Below are positions 42,773 through 51,990 of a stretch of DNA of 64,000 nt, piece after piece. Within the stretch, counting starts at the first letter, position 1; every line of letters starts with the position of its first letter. Below the pieces are notes generated by a model. It saw only the letters and a program-made list of their open reading frames with translations. It searched no databases and was not told the origin of the DNA. The position numbers and the translations under genes are program-made. This DNA comes from Hydrogenophaga sp. PAMC20947 (GTDB lineage: Bacteria; Pseudomonadota; Gammaproteobacteria; Burkholderiales; Burkholderiaceae_C). The stretch spans positions 620,001-684,000 of the forward strand of contig NZ_CP039252.1 of the NCBI RefSeq assembly GCF_004795855.1, written 5' to 3'.

Positions 42773-42802
42773 TTGCAAGGTCGCAATTTTCCAAGCTATA
42801 AT
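42773..42802 (+). promoter_or_regulatory. Promoter of tRNA-Gly
   Basis: TTGCAA (42773-42778), 18-base spacer and perfect TATAAT (42797-42802), about 38 bases before the tRNA. Confidence 0.65.
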
Positions 42803-42840
42803 TTCAGCTTCTGACGAACACTCCAACACGTTAGAAATAA

Positions 42841-42916
42841 GCGGGATTAGCTCAGTTGGTAGAGCGATACCTTGCCAAGGTATAGGTCGAGAGTTCGAGT
42901 CTCTTATCCCGCTCCA
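42841..42916 (+). tRNA. tRNA-Gly (GCC)
   Basis: A 76-base cloverleaf. Acceptor GCGGGAT pairs with ATCCCGC, CCA is encoded, and the anticodon loop gives GCC. The D-loop AGCTCAGTTGGTAGAGC and T-loop GTTCGAGTC are standard. Confidence 0.95.
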
Positions 42917-42926
42917 CATTCAAAAA

Positions 42927-42950
42927 GGGAAGCCAGTGCTTCCCTTTTTT
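42927..42950 (+). terminator. Terminator after tRNA-Gly
   Basis: GGGAAGC/GCTTCCC around loop CAGT, with an A-run before and six Ts after, 10 bases past the tRNA. Confidence 0.85.
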
Positions 42951-42990
42951 GTCGGTAGAGCAGAGGTCGGTTGCATGCCGATTTCGACAT

Positions 42991-43064
42991 GGCGCGATAG
43001 CAAAGCGGTTATGCAACGGATTGCAAATCCGTCTAGCCCGGTTCGACTCCGGGTCGCGCCTCCA
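42991..43064 (+). tRNA. tRNA-Cys (GCA)
   Basis: A 74-base cloverleaf. Acceptor GGCGCGA pairs with TCGCGCC, CCA is encoded, and the anticodon loop TTGCAAA gives GCA. Confidence 0.95.
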
Positions 43065-43076
43065 GTCTTCCTCAAA

Positions 43077-43109
43077 CGCCCCGTTCAGTCACCTGTCCGG
43101 GGCGTTTTT
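43077..43109 (+). terminator. Terminator after tRNA-Cys
   Basis: CGCCCCG/CGGGGCG over a 14-base loop, followed by five Ts. Confidence 0.8.
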
Positions 43110-43153
43110 GTTGGGCTGTTGCCGCCGCTTGAACCTGCGACAATGACAAGCTT

Positions 43154-43241
43154 GCCTCGATGGTGAAATTGGTAGACACAGCGGACTTAAAATCCGCCGG
43201 CTGTAACGGCCATACCGGTTCGATTCCGGTTCGAGGCACCA
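43154..43241 (+). tRNA. tRNA-Leu (UAA)
   Basis: An 88-base class II cloverleaf. Acceptor GCCTCGA pairs with TCGAGGC, the variable arm is long, CCA is encoded, and the anticodon loop ACTTAAAAT contains UAA. Confidence 0.95.
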
Positions 43242-43332
43242 GCAGCAGGTTGGCATCGCTGGGTCGTCCGCCTCGCTGCGAGGCCTGGGCTACCCTTGGT
43301 TTTTCCCGGTTTCACCGGTACAGTGAGAGTTC

Positions 43333-43953
43333 ATGACCCGATACAACGCACCCTTCGAAATTCACGTGCACGGCGATGTGCTGTTGCGTGAGGATGTGGT
43401 CTTTGCCCAGATTCAGGATGCGCTCAAACCACTGTGGCAGTACGCGGGTGCGCGTTCGTTGGCGGCGGCTTCGGAGAGCGCGTACGAAGACGAGCCCGGT
43501 ATCCGCTTTGATGCCAATGCCCATCTGCTTCAGATTTGCTGGACCGTTCCAGGCGATGAAGACTTTCGCCAGGTGATGGAAGAGGCCTGCATGGGGCTCA
43601 ACGAAATCGCATCAACAGGCGCGCCACTGGAAGTGTCCTTCTACGACACCGAGTTCGACGAAGAAGAGGAAAGCACTGAGGCGGAAGCACGGGACGATTT
43701 CATGATGTGCTTTGTCGGCCCGACGCCTGCCGCCATCATGCAGGTTCAACGCGACTTGCTGGTGCAGGATGTCGTGCATGTGATGGAGCGGCACTTTGAT
43801 GCCGCCGAACTGGGCGAGGTGGTCGCATCGATCGACACCCTGTTCACCCAGCGCTTTGAGTCCTTGGTCAACTCCATGCAGCTGGGTCGTCCGCCCCGGG
43901 GGCATGGCGGCTCGGGACATGGCGGTGGGCGCAAGCCCCGCCACTTGCACTGA
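43333..43953 (+). CDS. Conserved hypothetical protein, possibly DUF6806
   Basis: A 206-residue soluble protein without signal or membrane segments. The first about 120 residues are a mixed alpha/beta region beginning RYNAPFEIHVHGDVLLREDV; a Glu-rich stretch (EFDEEEESTEAEARDD, about 108-123) and a Gly/His-rich tail (HGGSGHGGGRKPRHLH) follow. The tail could bind nickel or other metals. I recall similar proteins in Burkholderiales under a DUF name, without a known function. It follows three tRNA genes and is transcribed with or just before the MFS gene. Confidence 0.65.
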   Translation: MTRYNAPFEIHVHGDVLLREDVVFAQIQDALKPLWQYAGARSLAAASESAYEDEPGIRFDANAHLLQICWTVPGDEDFRQVMEEACMGLNEIASTGAPLEVSFYDTEFDEEEESTEAEARDDFMMCFVGPTPAAIMQVQRDLLVQDVVHVMERHFDAAELGEVVASIDTLFTQRFESLVNSMQLGRPPRGHGGSGHGGGRKPRHLH

Positions 43954-44025
43954 CCACTGCATGGGTTCGTTTGCTCTGGCACTGCTGGCCAGTGCCACGC
44001 CGGCCCTGCGTTTGGCGCCATTGCC

Positions 44026-45339
44026 ATGAAAGCCATGGTGGCTGATACCTTGCAACCCGGCGTGCGCAAGCGCGAGGTGTTTGGCTGGGCCATGTACGAC
44101 TTTGCCAACTCGGGCTACACCACGGTGGTGTTGACCGCGGTTTTTGCGGCCTATTTTGTGGGTGCTGTCGCAGACGGCGCGGTCTGGGCGACCTTTGCCT
44201 GGACGGCGGCATTGAGTGTGTCCCATGCGGTGGTCATGATCACCATGCCGTTGATGGGCGCCTGGGCCGATCAGCATGCGGCCAAGAAGCGGCTGTTGTT
44301 GTTCAGCACGATCGGATGTGTCCTGGCGACGGCTTCATTGGCCTGGGTGGGCCCAGGAGCGGTGGCGCTGGCTGTCGCGCTGATCATCGTCTCCAATGTG
44401 TGTTTTGCCTGGGGTGAGTCGTTGATTGCATCCTTCCTGCCTGAGCTGGCCCGACCCTCTGCGATGGGGCGCGTCAGTGGCTGGGGCTGGAGCCTGGGCT
44501 ATGTCGGCGGCATGCTTTCTTTGGGCTTGTGCCTGGCCTATGTGTTGTGGGCCCAGGGGCAGGGCCAGCCTGCCGGTGCCTTTGTGCCGGTGACCATGTT
44601 GATCACCGCAGTGGTGTTCGCGCTGGCCGCTTCGTTGACCCTGATGCTGCTCAAGGAGCGTGCTCGCCCGACGCATTCCTCGAGTGAACGCATGGGGTTT
44701 CGTGCTTCGCTGTCGCAGCTCCAGCGCACGTTTCGAGAGGCGAGCCAATACCGCGACTTCATGTGGCTGCTGGCGTGTGCAGTGGCCTACCAGGGTGGCG
44801 TAGCCGTCATCATCACGCTGGCCGCGATTTACGCTGAGCAGGTGATCGGGTTTGTGCAGCAGGAAACCATGGTGCTGATCTTTGTATTGAACATCGCCGC
44901 AGCGCTGGGGGCGTTCGTGTTCGGCTACGGGCAGGACCGCCTGGGGCACAAGAAAGCCCTGGCTCTCACCTTGGTGGGGTGGGTCATCACCTGTGTGGTG
45001 GCCGCGCTCACCACCACCAAAGGCGGTTTCTGGTACGCAGCGGCCATTGCTGGTGTGTGCATGGGGTCCAGCCAGTCATCGGGCCGGGCCATGGCCGGTT
45101 TGCTTGCGCCGCCTTCCCGCGCAGCCGAATTTTTTGGCCTGTGGACGTTTGCCACCCGCCTGGCCAGCATCATCGGGCCGTTGAGCTATGGCGCCATCAC
45201 CTGGATCACCGAAGGCAATCAACGCTTGGCGATCGCGTCCACCGGTTTCTTGTTTTTGCTGGGATTGCTGCTGTTGTTGCCGGTCAATATCGAGCGCGGC
45301 CGCGAACAGGCCATGCGAGGCGAAACGGGCAACGCCTGA
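44026..45339 (+). CDS. MFS transporter, UMF1/Atg22-like
   Basis: A 437-residue membrane protein with about 12 hydrophobic segments. The N-terminal WAMYDFANSGYTTVVLTAVFAAYF motif is diagnostic for the UMF1/Atg22-like MFS group, whose members are thought to export amino acids or small metabolites. ATG 44026 was chosen; the AT-poor gap of 72 bases after the preceding gene has no clear promoter. The substrate is unknown. Confidence 0.88.
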   Translation: MKAMVADTLQPGVRKREVFGWAMYDFANSGYTTVVLTAVFAAYFVGAVADGAVWATFAWTAALSVSHAVVMITMPLMGAWADQHAAKKRLLLFSTIGCVLATASLAWVGPGAVALAVALIIVSNVCFAWGESLIASFLPELARPSAMGRVSGWGWSLGYVGGMLSLGLCLAYVLWAQGQGQPAGAFVPVTMLITAVVFALAASLTLMLLKERARPTHSSSERMGFRASLSQLQRTFREASQYRDFMWLLACAVAYQGGVAVIITLAAIYAEQVIGFVQQETMVLIFVLNIAAALGAFVFGYGQDRLGHKKALALTLVGWVITCVVAALTTTKGGFWYAAAIAGVCMGSSQSSGRAMAGLLAPPSRAAEFFGLWTFATRLASIIGPLSYGAITWITEGNQRLAIASTGFLFLLGLLLLLPVNIERGREQAMRGETGNA

Positions 45340-45350
45340 TCAGGGGGCGT

Positions 45351-45376
45351 GACCTGGATCTGTGGCGATCCAGGTC
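45351..45376. terminator. Perfect 10-bp hairpin between convergent genes
   Basis: GACCTGGATC and GATCCAGGTC flank a 6-base loop, 11 bases after the MFS stop and before the convergent DUF4332 stop. No T-tract follows, so it may act as an RNA end-stabilising structure. Confidence 0.5.
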
Positions 45377-45392
45377 CCAGGAGTTCAGGCGC

Positions 45393-45803
45393 TCAGTAGG
45401 CGAGGGCGCGGGGCAGCTCTTTGGCCTGTGCCACCCACTTGGTGACTTCGGCCTCGGTGGGTGCGCGGCGAACGAGGCTCTTCTGGGCGTTGAGTTCCGC
45501 CATGGCCTTGCACAGGTTGTCAGGCCGCCTGCGCGCCAGTTCGGGCACCGTGTCCACACCCGCGGCTTCCAGCAGTTCCGCGTATTCCGAACCAATCCCG
45601 TTGACGCGGTAGAGGTCGACCATGTTGGCAAATTTCAGGATCTGTTTGCCGGTGAGACCCGTCTGACCAGCCAGCGATTTTCGCTGGGATGGGGTCTTGC
45701 ATTGGGTGAGCATGCTGTTGGTGTCTTTAACCCCGGCAGCGATCAACTTGTCGCTGATGATGGGGCCAATGCCTTCGACGTCGCTGATTTTTTTGTTCGC
45801 CAT
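45393..45803 (-). CDS. DUF4332 helix-hairpin-helix protein
   Basis: A 136-residue protein with two helix-hairpin-helix-like repeats: VEGIGPIISDKLIAAGVKDTNSML near residue 9 and VNGIGSEYAELLEAAGVDTVPELA near residue 67. This is the DUF4332 pattern. Such folds bind nucleic acid non-specifically or mediate protein contacts; the function is not established. It stands alone between the MFS terminator-like hairpin and murI. Confidence 0.8.
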   Translation of the reverse strand: MANKKISDVEGIGPIISDKLIAAGVKDTNSMLTQCKTPSQRKSLAGQTGLTGKQILKFANMVDLYRVNGIGSEYAELLEAAGVDTVPELARRRPDNLCKAMAELNAQKSLVRRAPTEAEVTKWVAQAKELPRALAY

Positions 45804-45950
45804 GCTGATTGCATCCTTCGAGTGGGGGTTGAGGGTGGCACCGGCGGTGCACGGATCAACTGTACTGAAAAGGTGTTGCCGATGCCAGTGTCTGATGCGG
45901 CAATGGCTGTCGAATGTGACTTTTTTGGGGTTGAACCCACCGATCGGACG

Positions 45951-46766
45951 TCAGATGCACGCTTGATGGGCGGATGCGTCCAGCGACAGCCAACGCAGCG
46001 CGGCCCGCTCCAGAGTGGCGATGTCGCCGGTGGTGATGAACTTGGGCGCCATCAGCGGGGCGGAACGCGCCAGGTCGTGGCCTGCTTGCGTGAGCAAATT
46101 GTGGGCTCGGCGCGATACGGGTCGCCCTGTGTCCAGCCAGTGGATGGCGGGCTCGCAACAGGCGCGCAATGTGTCCAGGGCAAACGGGTAATGGGTACAG
46201 CCCAGCACGATGGTATCGATGCGGTGTGCCTGAGGCGTGGCGCGCCACAGCGCTTCCAGATAACGTTGGCCCAGGGTTTTGATCGCTGCGCTATCGTGGC
46301 GTTCGATGGCGTCGGCCAAACCGTCGCAAGGCTGGCATACGAACCGCATCTCGGAGGGGCTTTGGTCTCTCACATGGGCCATGAGGCGCGCAAACCGATC
46401 GCTGTTGAGCGTGGCGCGGGTGGCCAATACGCCGATGCATCCGGTCTGGCTGAGCAGCGCGGCCGGCTTGAGCGCCGGCTCGACGCCGATGATGGGCAGG
46501 TCGGGATGCTCGGCGCGCAGAGCGTCAACGGCATGGGCCGTGGCCGTGTTGCAGGCGATGACCAGCGCGTCGATGTGATGTGTGGCGCGCAGGTAGCCCG
46601 CCATGCCTGACGAACGCTTCCGGATCGTCTCCACGTCGCGCTCGCCGTAGGGCGCAAAAGCGTTGTCGGCGAGGTAGACGCAGTGCACACCGGGCATCTG
46701 CTCGCGCAGATCCCGAAGCACACTCAAGCCACCGACGCCGCTGTCAAAAACGCCCAGGGTGGTCAA
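45951..46766 (-). CDS. murI: Glutamate racemase
   Basis: A 271-residue enzyme making D-glutamate for peptidoglycan. Both catalytic cysteines are present, in VIACNTATAHAVD and VLGCTHYPFALD. The GVFDSGVGGLSVL start is standard. The frame is open to ATG 46883, but those 39 residues overlap the 3' end of the fumarase gene and are low-complexity. TTG 46766, 17 bases after the fumarase stop, gives the normal length. The two-Cys active site contrasts with the single-Cys relative at 35772. Confidence 0.9.
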   Translation of the reverse strand: MTTLGVFDSGVGGLSVLRDLREQMPGVHCVYLADNAFAPYGERDVETIRKRSSGMAGYLRATHHIDALVIACNTATAHAVDALRAEHPDLPIIGVEPALKPAALLSQTGCIGVLATRATLNSDRFARLMAHVRDQSPSEMRFVCQPCDGLADAIERHDSAAIKTLGQRYLEALWRATPQAHRIDTIVLGCTHYPFALDTLRACCEPAIHWLDTGRPVSRRAHNLLTQAGHDLARSAPLMAPKFITTGDIATLERAALRWLSLDASAHQACI

Positions 46767-46782
46767 TCGGGCCTGTCTCGGT

Positions 46783-48336
46783 TCAGCCGCCGGCGACCGA
46801 GATGCCTTTGAACTCGCCGGTGGCGATGCGCTGGCTCCATTCAGCCGGGCCGGTGATATGGACGCTGGTGCCGCCCGCGTCAACGGCCACGGTGACGGGC
46901 ATGTCGGTCACATCGAATTCGTAGATGGCCTCCATGCCCAGGTCTTCGAAGCCCACCACTTTCGCGGTCTTGATGGCCTTGGACACCAGGTAGGCGGCTC
47001 CGCCCACGGCCATGAGGTAGGCGCTCTTGTGGTTCTTGATGGATTCGATCGCGACCGGGCCCCGCTCGGCCTTGCCGATCATCGCGATCAGTCCGGTTTT
47101 CTCCAGCATCATGTCGGTGAACTTGTCCATGCGGGTGGCGGTGGTCGGACCGGCGGGGCCTACGGCCTCATCGCCCACCGGATCGACCGGGCCGACGTAG
47201 TAAATCACGCGGTTGGTGAAATCCACAGGCAGGGGCTCGCCCTTGGCCAGCATGTCCTGGATGCGCTTGTGTGCGGCATCGCGCCCGGTGAGCATCTTGC
47301 CGTTGAGCAGCAGGGTCTGGCCTGGCTTCCAGCTCGCGACCTCGGCCTTGGAGAGTTTGTTGAGGTCCACGCGCTGGCTTTTCTCTGCGTCGGGGGCCCA
47401 GTTGACGTTGGGCCACAGATCCAGGCTGGGCGGATCGAGGTAAACGGGGCCGGAGCCGTCCATGACGAAATGGGCGTGGCGCGTGGCCGCGCAGTTGGGG
47501 ATCATGGCAATGGGTTTGCCTGCCGCGTGGGTGGGGTACATCTTGATCTTGATGTCGAGTACGGTGGTCAGGCCACCCAGGCCCTGTGCGCCAATACCCA
47601 GGGCATTGACTTTGTCGAGCAGCTCCAGTCGCAGCTCTTCCACCTGGGTGAGCTTTTCACCCTTGGTGGCTTTTGCTTGCAGTTCGTGCATGTCGATGTC
47701 TTCCATCAGACTCTGCTTGGCGAGCAGCACCGACTTTTCTGCCGTGCCGCCAATGCCGATACCGAGCATGCCCGGCGGGCACCAGCCCGCGCCCATGGTG
47801 GGCACCGTCTTGAGCACCCAGTCGACGATGCTGTCGCTGGGGTTGAGCATCATCATCTTGCTCTTGTTTTCGCTGCCACCACCCTTGGCTGCCACGGTCA
47901 CATCGATGGTGTTGCCGGGCACGATTTCCGTGTAGATCACCGCGGGCGTGTTGTCGCCGGTGTTCTTGCGGGCGAACAGGGGGTCGGCCACGACGCTGGC
48001 GCGCAGTTTGTTGTCCGCGTTGTTGTAGCCCTGGCGCACGCCTTCGTTGATGGCGTCTTCCAGACTGCCCGTGAAACCCTCCCAGCGCACGTCCATGCCC
48101 ACCTTGAGGAACACGTTCACGATGCCGGTGTCCTGGCAAATCGGGCGGTGGCCTGTCGCGCTCATCTTGCTGTTGGTGAGAATCTGCGCGATCGCATCTT
48201 TGGCCGCTGCGCTTTGCTCACGCTCATAGGCGCGAGCCAGATGGGCGATGTAGTCGGCGGGGTGGTAGTAGCTGATGTACTGCAGGGCAGCGGCGACGGA
48301 TTCGATCAGGTCGGCCTGGCGGATGGTGGTGGTCAT
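46783..48336 (-). CDS. Class I (iron-sulfur) fumarate hydratase
   Basis: A 517-residue fumarase of the oxygen-labile [4Fe-4S] class I (FumA/FumB-like) that interconverts fumarate and malate. The cluster cysteines are in RPICQDTGI, GAGWCPPGM and IPNCAATRH, and the C-terminal beta domain contains VGPAGPTTATRMDKF. ATG 48336 gives the family N-terminus MTTTIRQADLIESV. It probably shares a transcript with the upstream YqhA-like gene (41-base gap). Being oxygen-sensitive, it fits an organism that respires at low oxygen. Confidence 0.95.
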   Translation of the reverse strand: MTTTIRQADLIESVAAALQYISYYHPADYIAHLARAYEREQSAAAKDAIAQILTNSKMSATGHRPICQDTGIVNVFLKVGMDVRWEGFTGSLEDAINEGVRQGYNNADNKLRASVVADPLFARKNTGDNTPAVIYTEIVPGNTIDVTVAAKGGGSENKSKMMMLNPSDSIVDWVLKTVPTMGAGWCPPGMLGIGIGGTAEKSVLLAKQSLMEDIDMHELQAKATKGEKLTQVEELRLELLDKVNALGIGAQGLGGLTTVLDIKIKMYPTHAAGKPIAMIPNCAATRHAHFVMDGSGPVYLDPPSLDLWPNVNWAPDAEKSQRVDLNKLSKAEVASWKPGQTLLLNGKMLTGRDAAHKRIQDMLAKGEPLPVDFTNRVIYYVGPVDPVGDEAVGPAGPTTATRMDKFTDMMLEKTGLIAMIGKAERGPVAIESIKNHKSAYLMAVGGAAYLVSKAIKTAKVVGFEDLGMEAIYEFDVTDMPVTVAVDAGGTSVHITGPAEWSQRIATGEFKGISVAGG

Positions 48337-48377
48337 GGGGGCTCCTGTTGGACTTGGGTGGGCTGGTTGTGGGCGTT

Positions 48378-48980
48378 TCAGTGGCCCTTGCTGCCTTTGG
48401 GGCTGGACATCAGGCGATCGGTGAAGGCGATGGCCATGGCACTGAGCAGGAAGACCACGTGGATGATGGTCTGGTACATCAGCACTTTCTCTTCGTAGTT
48501 GGCGGCGTTGATGAAGGTCTTGAGCAGGTGGATCGACGAAATGCCGATGATGGCCGTGGCCAGCTTGACTTTGAGCACCGAGGCGTTTACGTGGCTGAGC
48601 CACTCGGGCTGATCAGGGTGGCTTTGCAGACCCATGCGGCTCACGAAGGTTTCGTATCCACCGATGATCACCATGATCAGCAGGTTGGAAATCATCACCA
48701 CGTCGATCAAGGCCAGCACGACCAGCATGATGATGGTTTCGTTGAGCGCGGTGACATCGATGGAGTCTTTGTAGCCCACACTCTTGACCAGCGCGGCGAG
48801 TGCGTTCTGGTTGCCAAACGCGGCCTCTACCAGGTGCACCAGTTCCACCCAGAAATGGAAGACGTAGATGGCTTGTGCAGCGATGAGTCCGATGTAGAGC
48901 GGCAACTGCAGCCAGCGGCTGGCAAAAATCAGCTTGGGCAAGGCACGGATGACAGGGGGATTCTGGATCGGATCGGACAT
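48378..48980 (-). CDS. YqhA/TIGR00645-family inner-membrane protein
   Basis: A 200-residue membrane protein of the UPF0114/YqhA family. Four hydrophobic segments are seen (about residues 25-45, 80-105, 135-155 and 165-185) with the [16 protein letters not shown] start and the [18 protein letters not shown] centre typical of the family. The function is unknown. ATG 48980 is chosen because the first helix follows 15 residues later. The gap to the divergent acs gene is 170 bases and holds both promoters; I see no clear consensus there. Confidence 0.88.
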   Translation of the reverse strand: MSDPIQNPPVIRALPKLIFASRWLQLPLYIGLIAAQAIYVFHFWVELVHLVEAAFGNQNALAALVKSVGYKDSIDVTALNETIIMLVVLALIDVVMISNLLIMVIIGGYETFVSRMGLQSHPDQPEWLSHVNASVLKVKLATAIIGISSIHLLKTFINAANYEEKVLMYQTIIHVVFLLSAMAIAFTDRLMSSPKGSKGH

Positions 48981-49150
48981 ATGGGCATTCAGCGGGGAAG
49001 TGCCCCGATTGCGTGAAAAATGAGCAGGGGGTATTGTAGGGTGCAGGCGTGCCTGGCCGCGGCTCCGATCCACCCTGTAAGTGGCTCGTAAGAGCCCTTG
49101 CGCACAGTCGCCGGGTTCACTGTTGAGACAACACATAGAGGAGACCGCCC

Positions 49151-51145
49151 ATGTCCACACCGTCAAACGCCATCCAGTCCACGTTGGTTGAGAACCGCGT
49201 TTTTGAACCCTCTGACGCCATGCGCCAGTCGGCCCGCATCTCGGGCATGGCGAGCTATGAAGCCCTGTGTGCAGAAGCGGAAAACGATTTCGAAGGTTTC
49301 TGGGCCAAGCGAGCCCGTGAAACCCTGAGCTGGCACAAGCCGTTCACCAAAACGCTGGACGCCTCGGACGCGCCGTTCTACAAGTGGTTCGAAGACGGGG
49401 AACTGAACGCCTCGTACAACTGCCTGGATCGCCACATGGGCACGCCGGTCGAAAACAAGACGGCCATCATCTTTGAAGCCGATGGCGGTGAAGTCACCAA
49501 GGTCACCTACAAGGAGCTGCTCGCCAAGGTGTCGCAGTTCGCCAATGCGCTCAAGGCCAAGGGCGTGAAGAAAGGTGACCGTGTGGTCATCTACATGCCC
49601 ATGACCGTCGAAGGCGTGATCGCCATGCAGGCTTGCGCACGCATTGGCGCAACCCACAGCGTGGTATTCGGTGGCTTCTCAGCCAAGGCCGTGCAGGAGC
49701 GTATCCAGGGCGCCGGCGCGGTGGCGGTGATCACCGCCAATTACCAGCTGCGTGGAGGCAAGGAGCTCCCGCTCAAGTCCATTGTGGACGAAGGCATTGC
49801 CATGGGTGGCTGTGAGTCGGTCCAGAGCGTGATCGTTTTCCAGCGCACACCCACAGCGGTCAACATGGTCGCCGGTCGTGACAGCTTCATGCACGAGGTG
49901 ATGGCCAGTGAGTCCACCGACTGCCCGGTCGAGATGGTGGGCGCTGAGCACCCGCTGTTCGTGCTGTACACCTCGGGTTCCACCGGTAAACCCAAAGGCG
50001 TGGTGCACAGCACCGGCGGTTACCTGCTGTGGGCCAACCTCACCATGCAATGGACCTTCGACCTGAAGGACGACGACGTTTTCTGGTGCACCGCCGACAT
50101 CGGCTGGATCACCGGTCACACCTATGTGGCCTATGGACCACTGGCTGCGGGTGCCACGCAAATCGTTTTTGAGGGCGTGCCCACCTACCCGAATGCGGGA
50201 CGCTTCTGGCAGATGATCGAGCGCCACAAGTGCACCATCTTCTACACCGCGCCGACCGCAATCCGCTCGTTGATCAAGGCCGCCGAAGCCGACGAGAAGG
50301 TGCATCCCGCACGTTCCGATCTCACCAGTCTGCGCATCCTGGGTTCGGTGGGCGAGCCCATCAACCCGGAAGCCTGGATGTGGTACTACAAGCACGTGGG
50401 TGGCGAGCGCTGCCCTATCGTGGACACCTTCTGGCAGACCGAAACCGGTGGCCACATGATCACACCACTGCCGGGCGCCACGCCGCTGGTGCCGGGTTCG
50501 TGCACGCTGCCGCTGCCAGGCATTGCCGCGGCCATCGTTGACGAGACCGGCAACGATGTGCCCAATGGTTCGGGCGGCATCCTGGTGGTGAAAAAGCCCT
50601 GGCCTTCGATGATCCGTACCATTTGGGGTGAGCCTGAACGCTTCAAGAAGAGTTACTTTCCCGACGAGCTCAAAGGCTACTACCTCGCGGGCGACGGTGC
50701 CGTTCGCAGTGTCGACCGGGGCTATTTCCGCATCACGGGCCGCATCGACGACGTGCTCAACGTCTCAGGCCACCGCATGGGCACGATGGAGATCGAATCC
50801 GCGCTGGTGGGCAAGACCGATCTGGTGGCCGAGGCGGCCGTGGTGGGCCGGCCCGATGATGTGACGGGCGAAGCGATTGTGGCTTTCGTGGTACTCAAGC
50901 GTTCGCGTCCCACAGGCGACGAAGCCAAGGCCATTGCCAAGGAATTGCGCGACTGGGTGGGCAAGGAGATTGGTCCAATCGCCAAGCCCAAGGACATCCG
51001 CTTTGGTGACAACCTGCCCAAGACCCGCTCGGGCAAGATCATGCGCCGTTTGTTGCGCTCCATCGCCAAGGGCGAAGAGATCACCCAAGACACCTCGACG
51101 CTTGAGAACCCGGCCATTCTCGACCAGCTGTCCGAGCGCATGTAA
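49151..51145 (+). CDS. acs: Acetyl-CoA synthetase
   Basis: A 664-residue AMP-forming enzyme converting acetate, ATP and CoA to acetyl-CoA. The P-loop-like motif [11 protein letters not shown] (about 276-286), the acetate-pocket region and the [14 protein letters not shown] motif are present. The C-terminal acetylation site Lys lies in [12 protein letters not shown], the residue controlled by lysine acetylation in the family. GAGGAG precedes ATG 49151. It would also activate acetate made from 3-hydroxybutyrate breakdown, but no physical link exists. Confidence 0.96.
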   Translation: MSTPSNAIQSTLVENRVFEPSDAMRQSARISGMASYEALCAEAENDFEGFWAKRARETLSWHKPFTKTLDASDAPFYKWFEDGELNASYNCLDRHMGTPVENKTAIIFEADGGEVTKVTYKELLAKVSQFANALKAKGVKKGDRVVIYMPMTVEGVIAMQACARIGATHSVVFGGFSAKAVQERIQGAGAVAVITANYQLRGGKELPLKSIVDEGIAMGGCESVQSVIVFQRTPTAVNMVAGRDSFMHEVMASESTDCPVEMVGAEHPLFVLYTSGSTGKPKGVVHSTGGYLLWANLTMQWTFDLKDDDVFWCTADIGWITGHTYVAYGPLAAGATQIVFEGVPTYPNAGRFWQMIERHKCTIFYTAPTAIRSLIKAAEADEKVHPARSDLTSLRILGSVGEPINPEAWMWYYKHVGGERCPIVDTFWQTETGGHMITPLPGATPLVPGSCTLPLPGIAAAIVDETGNDVPNGSGGILVVKKPWPSMIRTIWGEPERFKKSYFPDELKGYYLAGDGAVRSVDRGYFRITGRIDDVLNVSGHRMGTMEIESALVGKTDLVAEAAVVGRPDDVTGEAIVAFVVLKRSRPTGDEAKAIAKELRDWVGKEIGPIAKPKDIRFGDNLPKTRSGKIMRRLLRSIAKGEEITQDTSTLENPAILDQLSERM

Positions 51146-51236
51146 ACCGTTAGCGGTCCGTGTCGCAGAGGTGAGGCACTTCGGAAGAGGCTGCCTTCAC
51201 CGTTCGGCGGTGTGAATCTCGTGCTGCCAAAAAAAA

Positions 51237-51263
51237 CCCGCTGAATTCAGCGGGTTTTTTTTT
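51237..51263. terminator. Bidirectional terminator after acs
   Basis: The palindrome CCCGCTGAATTCAGCGGG with an A-run before and nine Ts after. It serves acs and the convergent cytochrome gene. Confidence 0.9.
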
Positions 51264-51279
51264 GGCGTGGCGCCAGCGG

Positions 51280-51585
51280 TTAATTCAGGCTCAACACCCA
51301 AGCGGCCAGTTTCTTGGCGTCGGCTTCAGACACCTGGGTGTTGGCTGGCATGGGAATAGCACCCCACACGCCCGAACCACCCTTGACGATCTTTGTCGCC
51401 AGCATGTCGACCGCTTTGGCATCACCAGCATATTTCTTGGCCACTTCTTTGTAGGCAGGGCCGACCAGTTTTTTGTCCGTTGCGTGGCAAGCCATGCAGT
51501 TCTTGCTTTTGGCCAGCGCCTCATCAGCAAAAGCTGGGGCGGAAATCGCGGCCATCGCGGCCATAATCAAGAGAGTGCGTTTCAT
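51280..51585 (-). CDS. Class I periplasmic cytochrome c (c551/c552-like)
   Basis: A 101-residue cytochrome with a signal peptide (APAFADEA cleavage region near residue 20), a single heme motif CMACH and an axial Met candidate in AIPMPANTQ. It fits the small cytochrome c8/c551 group that carries electrons between periplasmic enzymes and terminal oxidases. ATG 51585 starts the signal peptide. It may donate to the cbb3 oxidase encoded at the end of the window, as inference. Confidence 0.93.
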   Translation of the reverse strand: MKRTLLIMAAMAAISAPAFADEALAKSKNCMACHATDKKLVGPAYKEVAKKYAGDAKAVDMLATKIVKGGSGVWGAIPMPANTQVSEADAKKLAAWVLSLN

Positions 51586-51708
51586 GGTGTTGTCCTCGTG
51601 GGTCATTGGAATGGGGTCACAGGGTTGAATTTTACCCACGTACACTGGCTAGAAACGATCGGTTACAGTTTCTTGCCCGGCTTTATCGGACCTTTACTGG
51701 AGGCTGTG

Positions 51709-51948
51709 ATGTATTTGCTGTTGTTGGGCATTGCCCTGATGCTTTTGAAGTATTTCGAGATAGGCTTTGTGGCCGATCTGTCGTGGTTGTGGGTGCTGTC
51801 ACCTTTTGCGCTGGCCGTCGCTTGGTGGGCATGGGCCGATGCGACGGGCTACACGAAACGCAAAGTCATGGAAAAAATGGATCAGAAAAAGAAGGATCGC
51901 ATCGAGAAGCAGCGCGAGTCGTTGGGCATCAAGCCCCGCCGGCGCTGA
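51709..51948 (+). CDS. Small Trp-rich protein (TIGR04438 type)
   Basis: A 79-residue protein with two hydrophobic segments (about 3-20 and 26-42), a Trp-rich second segment (LSWLWVLSPFALAVAWWAWAD) and a highly charged basic tail. This is the TIGR04438 small Trp-rich family of Burkholderiales, function unknown. ATG 51709 (MYLLLL) is chosen; the frame extends upstream through the cytochrome promoter region. Confidence 0.8.
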   Translation: MYLLLLGIALMLLKYFEIGFVADLSWLWVLSPFALAVAWWAWADATGYTKRKVMEKMDQKKKDRIEKQRESLGIKPRRR

Positions 51949-51990
51949 TGCCCGTGACCAGGTGACCGATCGGGTCGGCCACCTGGGCAT

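Noticed and set aside
42841..43241. CRISPR-like repeat spacing around the three tRNA genes
   Set aside because: The similar blocks are tRNA T-arms and CCA ends; there are no repeated spacers.
46759..48498. 579-codon plus-strand open frame over fumarase
   Set aside because: It is antisense to a class I fumarase with all cluster cysteines.
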